Of a stretch of 64,000 bases of DNA, positions 62,478-64,000 are shown in pieces. The position numbers and the translations under genes are program-made. The stretch is taken from assembly GCA_036004685.1 (NCBI GenBank), contig DASYRE010000049.1, positions 1-64,000 of the forward strand, given 5' to 3'. The stretch is from Candidatus Polarisedimenticolia bacterium. GTDB lineage: Bacteria; Acidobacteriota; Polarisedimenticolia; Gp22-AA2; AA152. The notes below the pieces were generated by a model, which was not told the DNA's origin, did no database searches, and saw only the letters and a program-made list of their open reading frames with translations. How positions within the stretch are numbered: position 1 is the first letter of the stretch; each line of letters begins with the position of its first letter.

Positions 62478-64000
62478 GTGGGGTGTCGCCGCGTCGTTTT
62501 TCTCGTGCTCGCCACGCTCCTGGGCGGACCCGGCCGCGACGACGCTTGGGCGCATGCGGGACTCCGACTCTCCGATCCCCTCGCGGGGGTAACGCTGGGC
62601 GACACGCCGAAGGCCGTGCGCTTGTCCTTCACGGAAAAGCCTGAAGTGTCGCTGTCGGTCATTCGCGTCCTGGACACCGACGGTGTGGCCTACCAAATCG
62701 GCCGGCCCGAACGGATTGCGGGTGACCCCCTTTCTCTTAGCCTGCGCGTCCGGCACCTCGATCGTGGCATCTACACGGTGAGCTGGCGAGTCGTCTCCGC
62801 CGTCGACGCCCATGCGACCGCGGGGGCGTTTACCTTCGGAGTTCGCGTCGCGCCCACGGGTTCGGCTGCTGCGGCGCCGACCATGAATCTGGCCGCCTCT
62901 CCCTTCGAGCTGCTGGCGCGCTGGATCCTCATCGTCGGCCTGGTCGCGCTGCTCGGGGCCGCGTCGGCAAGTGTGGCGCGCTTCGGCGGGCGGAGCGATC
63001 TGCCGCTGGCTGCCGGCGGATGGCTTCTCGCCCTGATCGGTCTCGTCCTGCTGGCGGAAGCGCAAAGGCGCAATGCCGCGGCCCCGTTCGCCAAGCTCCT
63101 GAGCACCTCCGTCGGGCGGGCACTGATCGGGCGGGCGATCGCCCTCGGCGCTGCGGGATGCGCGCTCCTCGCGGCCCGATGGGTGGCGCGGTTTCGTCGG
63201 ACCGCGATGGCGGGAGCTGCGCTCTCTGCGCTCGCGGCCGTGGCGGTGCACGTCGCCGCCGGGCATGCCGCGGCCGGTAGTTGGCTGCCGGTCGTGGGCG
63301 TGGGCGCCCAGTGGGCGCACTTCAGCGCGGCGGGGATTTGGCTCGGCGGGCTGGCTGCGCTGCTGCTCGGTGTCCGGGGCGCTCCCTCGGCAACCAAGAC
63401 GGTGGCCGTGCGCCGCTTCTCGAACATCGCCGCGGCCGGTCTGTTCGTCGTGGCCACGACGGGGGTCGCGCGGACCCTCGGTGAGCTTGCGTCGTGGCGG
63501 GACCTTGTCGCCACCGGATATGGCCGGGCGGTGTCGGCCAAGATCGCATTGATCGTCCTCATCGCCGCGTTCGGCGCGCTCAACCGCTGGCGCAGCGTGC
63601 CCGCGGCGGCGACCGACCTGAATCTCCTGCGCCGGTCCGGAAGCGGCGAGCTGGGTCTCACCGCGATGGCGCTGGCGGCGGCGGCCGCGCTGGGTACCCT
63701 GCCCCCTCCGGCGCGATTGGCCGTTCCGCCCGGGCTCTCCGTCGCGGGCGCCGATTTCGGCACGACGGTGCGCGTTCGCCTGACGGCTCCCTCCGACCAG
63801 CCCGGCCCTAATCGCTTCACCGTCCATGTAGACGACTACGATTCGCAGACCCCGGTGCGCGCCCGGCGCGTGAGCCTGCGATTTACGCCCCTCGACGACT
63901 CCGGAGTCGAGTCGACGTCCCTGGCTCTCTTGCCGGGTCCCGGCGATTCCTACATTGGATCGGGTGGCAATCTGTCGTTCGATGGCCGCTGGCGGGTTAC
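62478..64000 (+). CDS. CopC-CopD fusion copper protein (partial, runs off the window)
   Basis: An open frame from a GTG one base after the previous stop to the window end, at least 507 residues. After a signal peptide the mature N-terminus starts HAGLRLSDP, the CopC copper-site His. GIYTVSWRVVSAVDAHATAGAFTFGV is the CopC C-terminal motif, with the second His. From about residue 145 there are eight or so helices of the CopD permease (for example GAQWAHFSAAGIWLGGL with its His). A beta-rich C-terminal domain follows and is cut by the window edge. It would bind and import copper. Confidence 0.87.
   Translation, partial: MGCRRVVFLVLATLLGGPGRDDAWAHAGLRLSDPLAGVTLGDTPKAVRLSFTEKPEVSLSVIRVLDTDGVAYQIGRPERIAGDPLSLSLRVRHLDRGIYTVSWRVVSAVDAHATAGAFTFGVRVAPTGSAAAAPTMNLAASPFELLARWILIVGLVALLGAASASVARFGGRSDLPLAAGGWLLALIGLVLLAEAQRRNAAAPFAKLLSTSVGRALIGRAIALGAAGCALLAARWVARFRRTAMAGAALSALAAVAVHVAAGHAAAGSWLPVVGVGAQWAHFSAAGIWLGGLAALLLGVRGAPSATKTVAVRRFSNIAAAGLFVVATTGVARTLGELASWRDLVATGYGRAVSAKIALIVLIAAFGALNRWRSVPAAATDLNLLRRSGSGELGLTAMALAAAAALGTLPPPARLAVPPGLSVAGADFGTTVRVRLTAPSDQPGPNRFTVHVDDYDSQTPVRARRVSLRFTPLDDSGVESTSLALLPGPGDSYIGSGGNLSFDGRWRV

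Overview
The window is GC-rich bacterial chromosome, densely packed on both strands. Nothing in it looks plasmid- or phage-derived. The gene content points to an Acidobacteriota-like organism. Signs of this are a subtilisin-like protease with a C-terminal array of IVWGGG repeats, a Ser/Thr kinase fused to a TolB/PD40 propeller, CRTAC1/ASPIC and FG-GAP secreted proteins, TPR lipoproteins, a DUF3187-like outer-membrane protein and large multiheme cytochromes. The placement is an inference from families and would need marker genes to confirm. An outer membrane is implied by the barrel proteins.

Layout. 1-4 kb: a MITE-like palindromic element, a lone receiver-domain protein, tRNA-Ala(GGC), a phosphodiesterase-type lipoprotein and a selenocysteine tRNA (selC) with its own promoter. 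4.1-8.8 kb: a co-oriented cluster of rhodanese, GT2 glycosyltransferase, methyltransferase, GT39 glycosyltransferase and alpha/beta hydrolase, mostly with stop/start overlaps. 8.9-15.4 kb: the repeat-bearing protease, a DUF3187-like protein, and a leftward operon (small membrane protein, TPR lipoprotein, CRTAC1 propeller). 15.4-19.8 kb: a divergent rightward operon behind a near-consensus promoter. It encodes a 12-heme cytochrome that looks like a hydroxylamine-oxidoreductase-like octaheme module joined to a c554-like tetraheme module, then an 8-heme TPR lipoprotein. 19.8-23.7 kb: a HAMP membrane protein, a cold-shock protein with a long structured leader, a LOG-like protein, a cysteine-less thioredoxin-fold lipoprotein and DedA. 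23.7-27.3 kb: a Zn/Mn-type uptake cluster (small HxH/CxxC protein, porin, ZnuA-like, ZnuB-like) with no ATPase gene. 27.4-38.7 kb: transporters, amidohydrolase, HMGL-type synthase, MBL-fold proteins, pruA and a Kef-type antiporter. 38.7-51.2 kb: FG-GAP protein, 2-hydroxyacid dehydrogenase, uvrA, SGNH hydrolase and kinase-propeller. 51.3-64 kb: an F420/NADP oxidoreductase-like protein, CBS protein, a 28-residue membrane microprotein, small secreted proteins, an ornithine-cyclodeaminase/amidohydrolase/GT39 operon, three damaged genes, and a copper/cytochrome cluster ending in a CopC-CopD fusion cut by the window edge.

Regulation. Many promoters are close to the sigma70 consensus. A recurring extended -10 (TGCTAgaat-like) lies 6-12 bases before start codons that lack a Shine-Dalgarno, which suggests leaderless or near-leaderless mRNAs, uvrA being the clearest. 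The strongest candidates for unusual biology are the divergent multiheme/CRTAC1 locus at 12.3-19.8 kb, the tandem-repeat protease, and the metal-uptake cluster lacking its ATPase.
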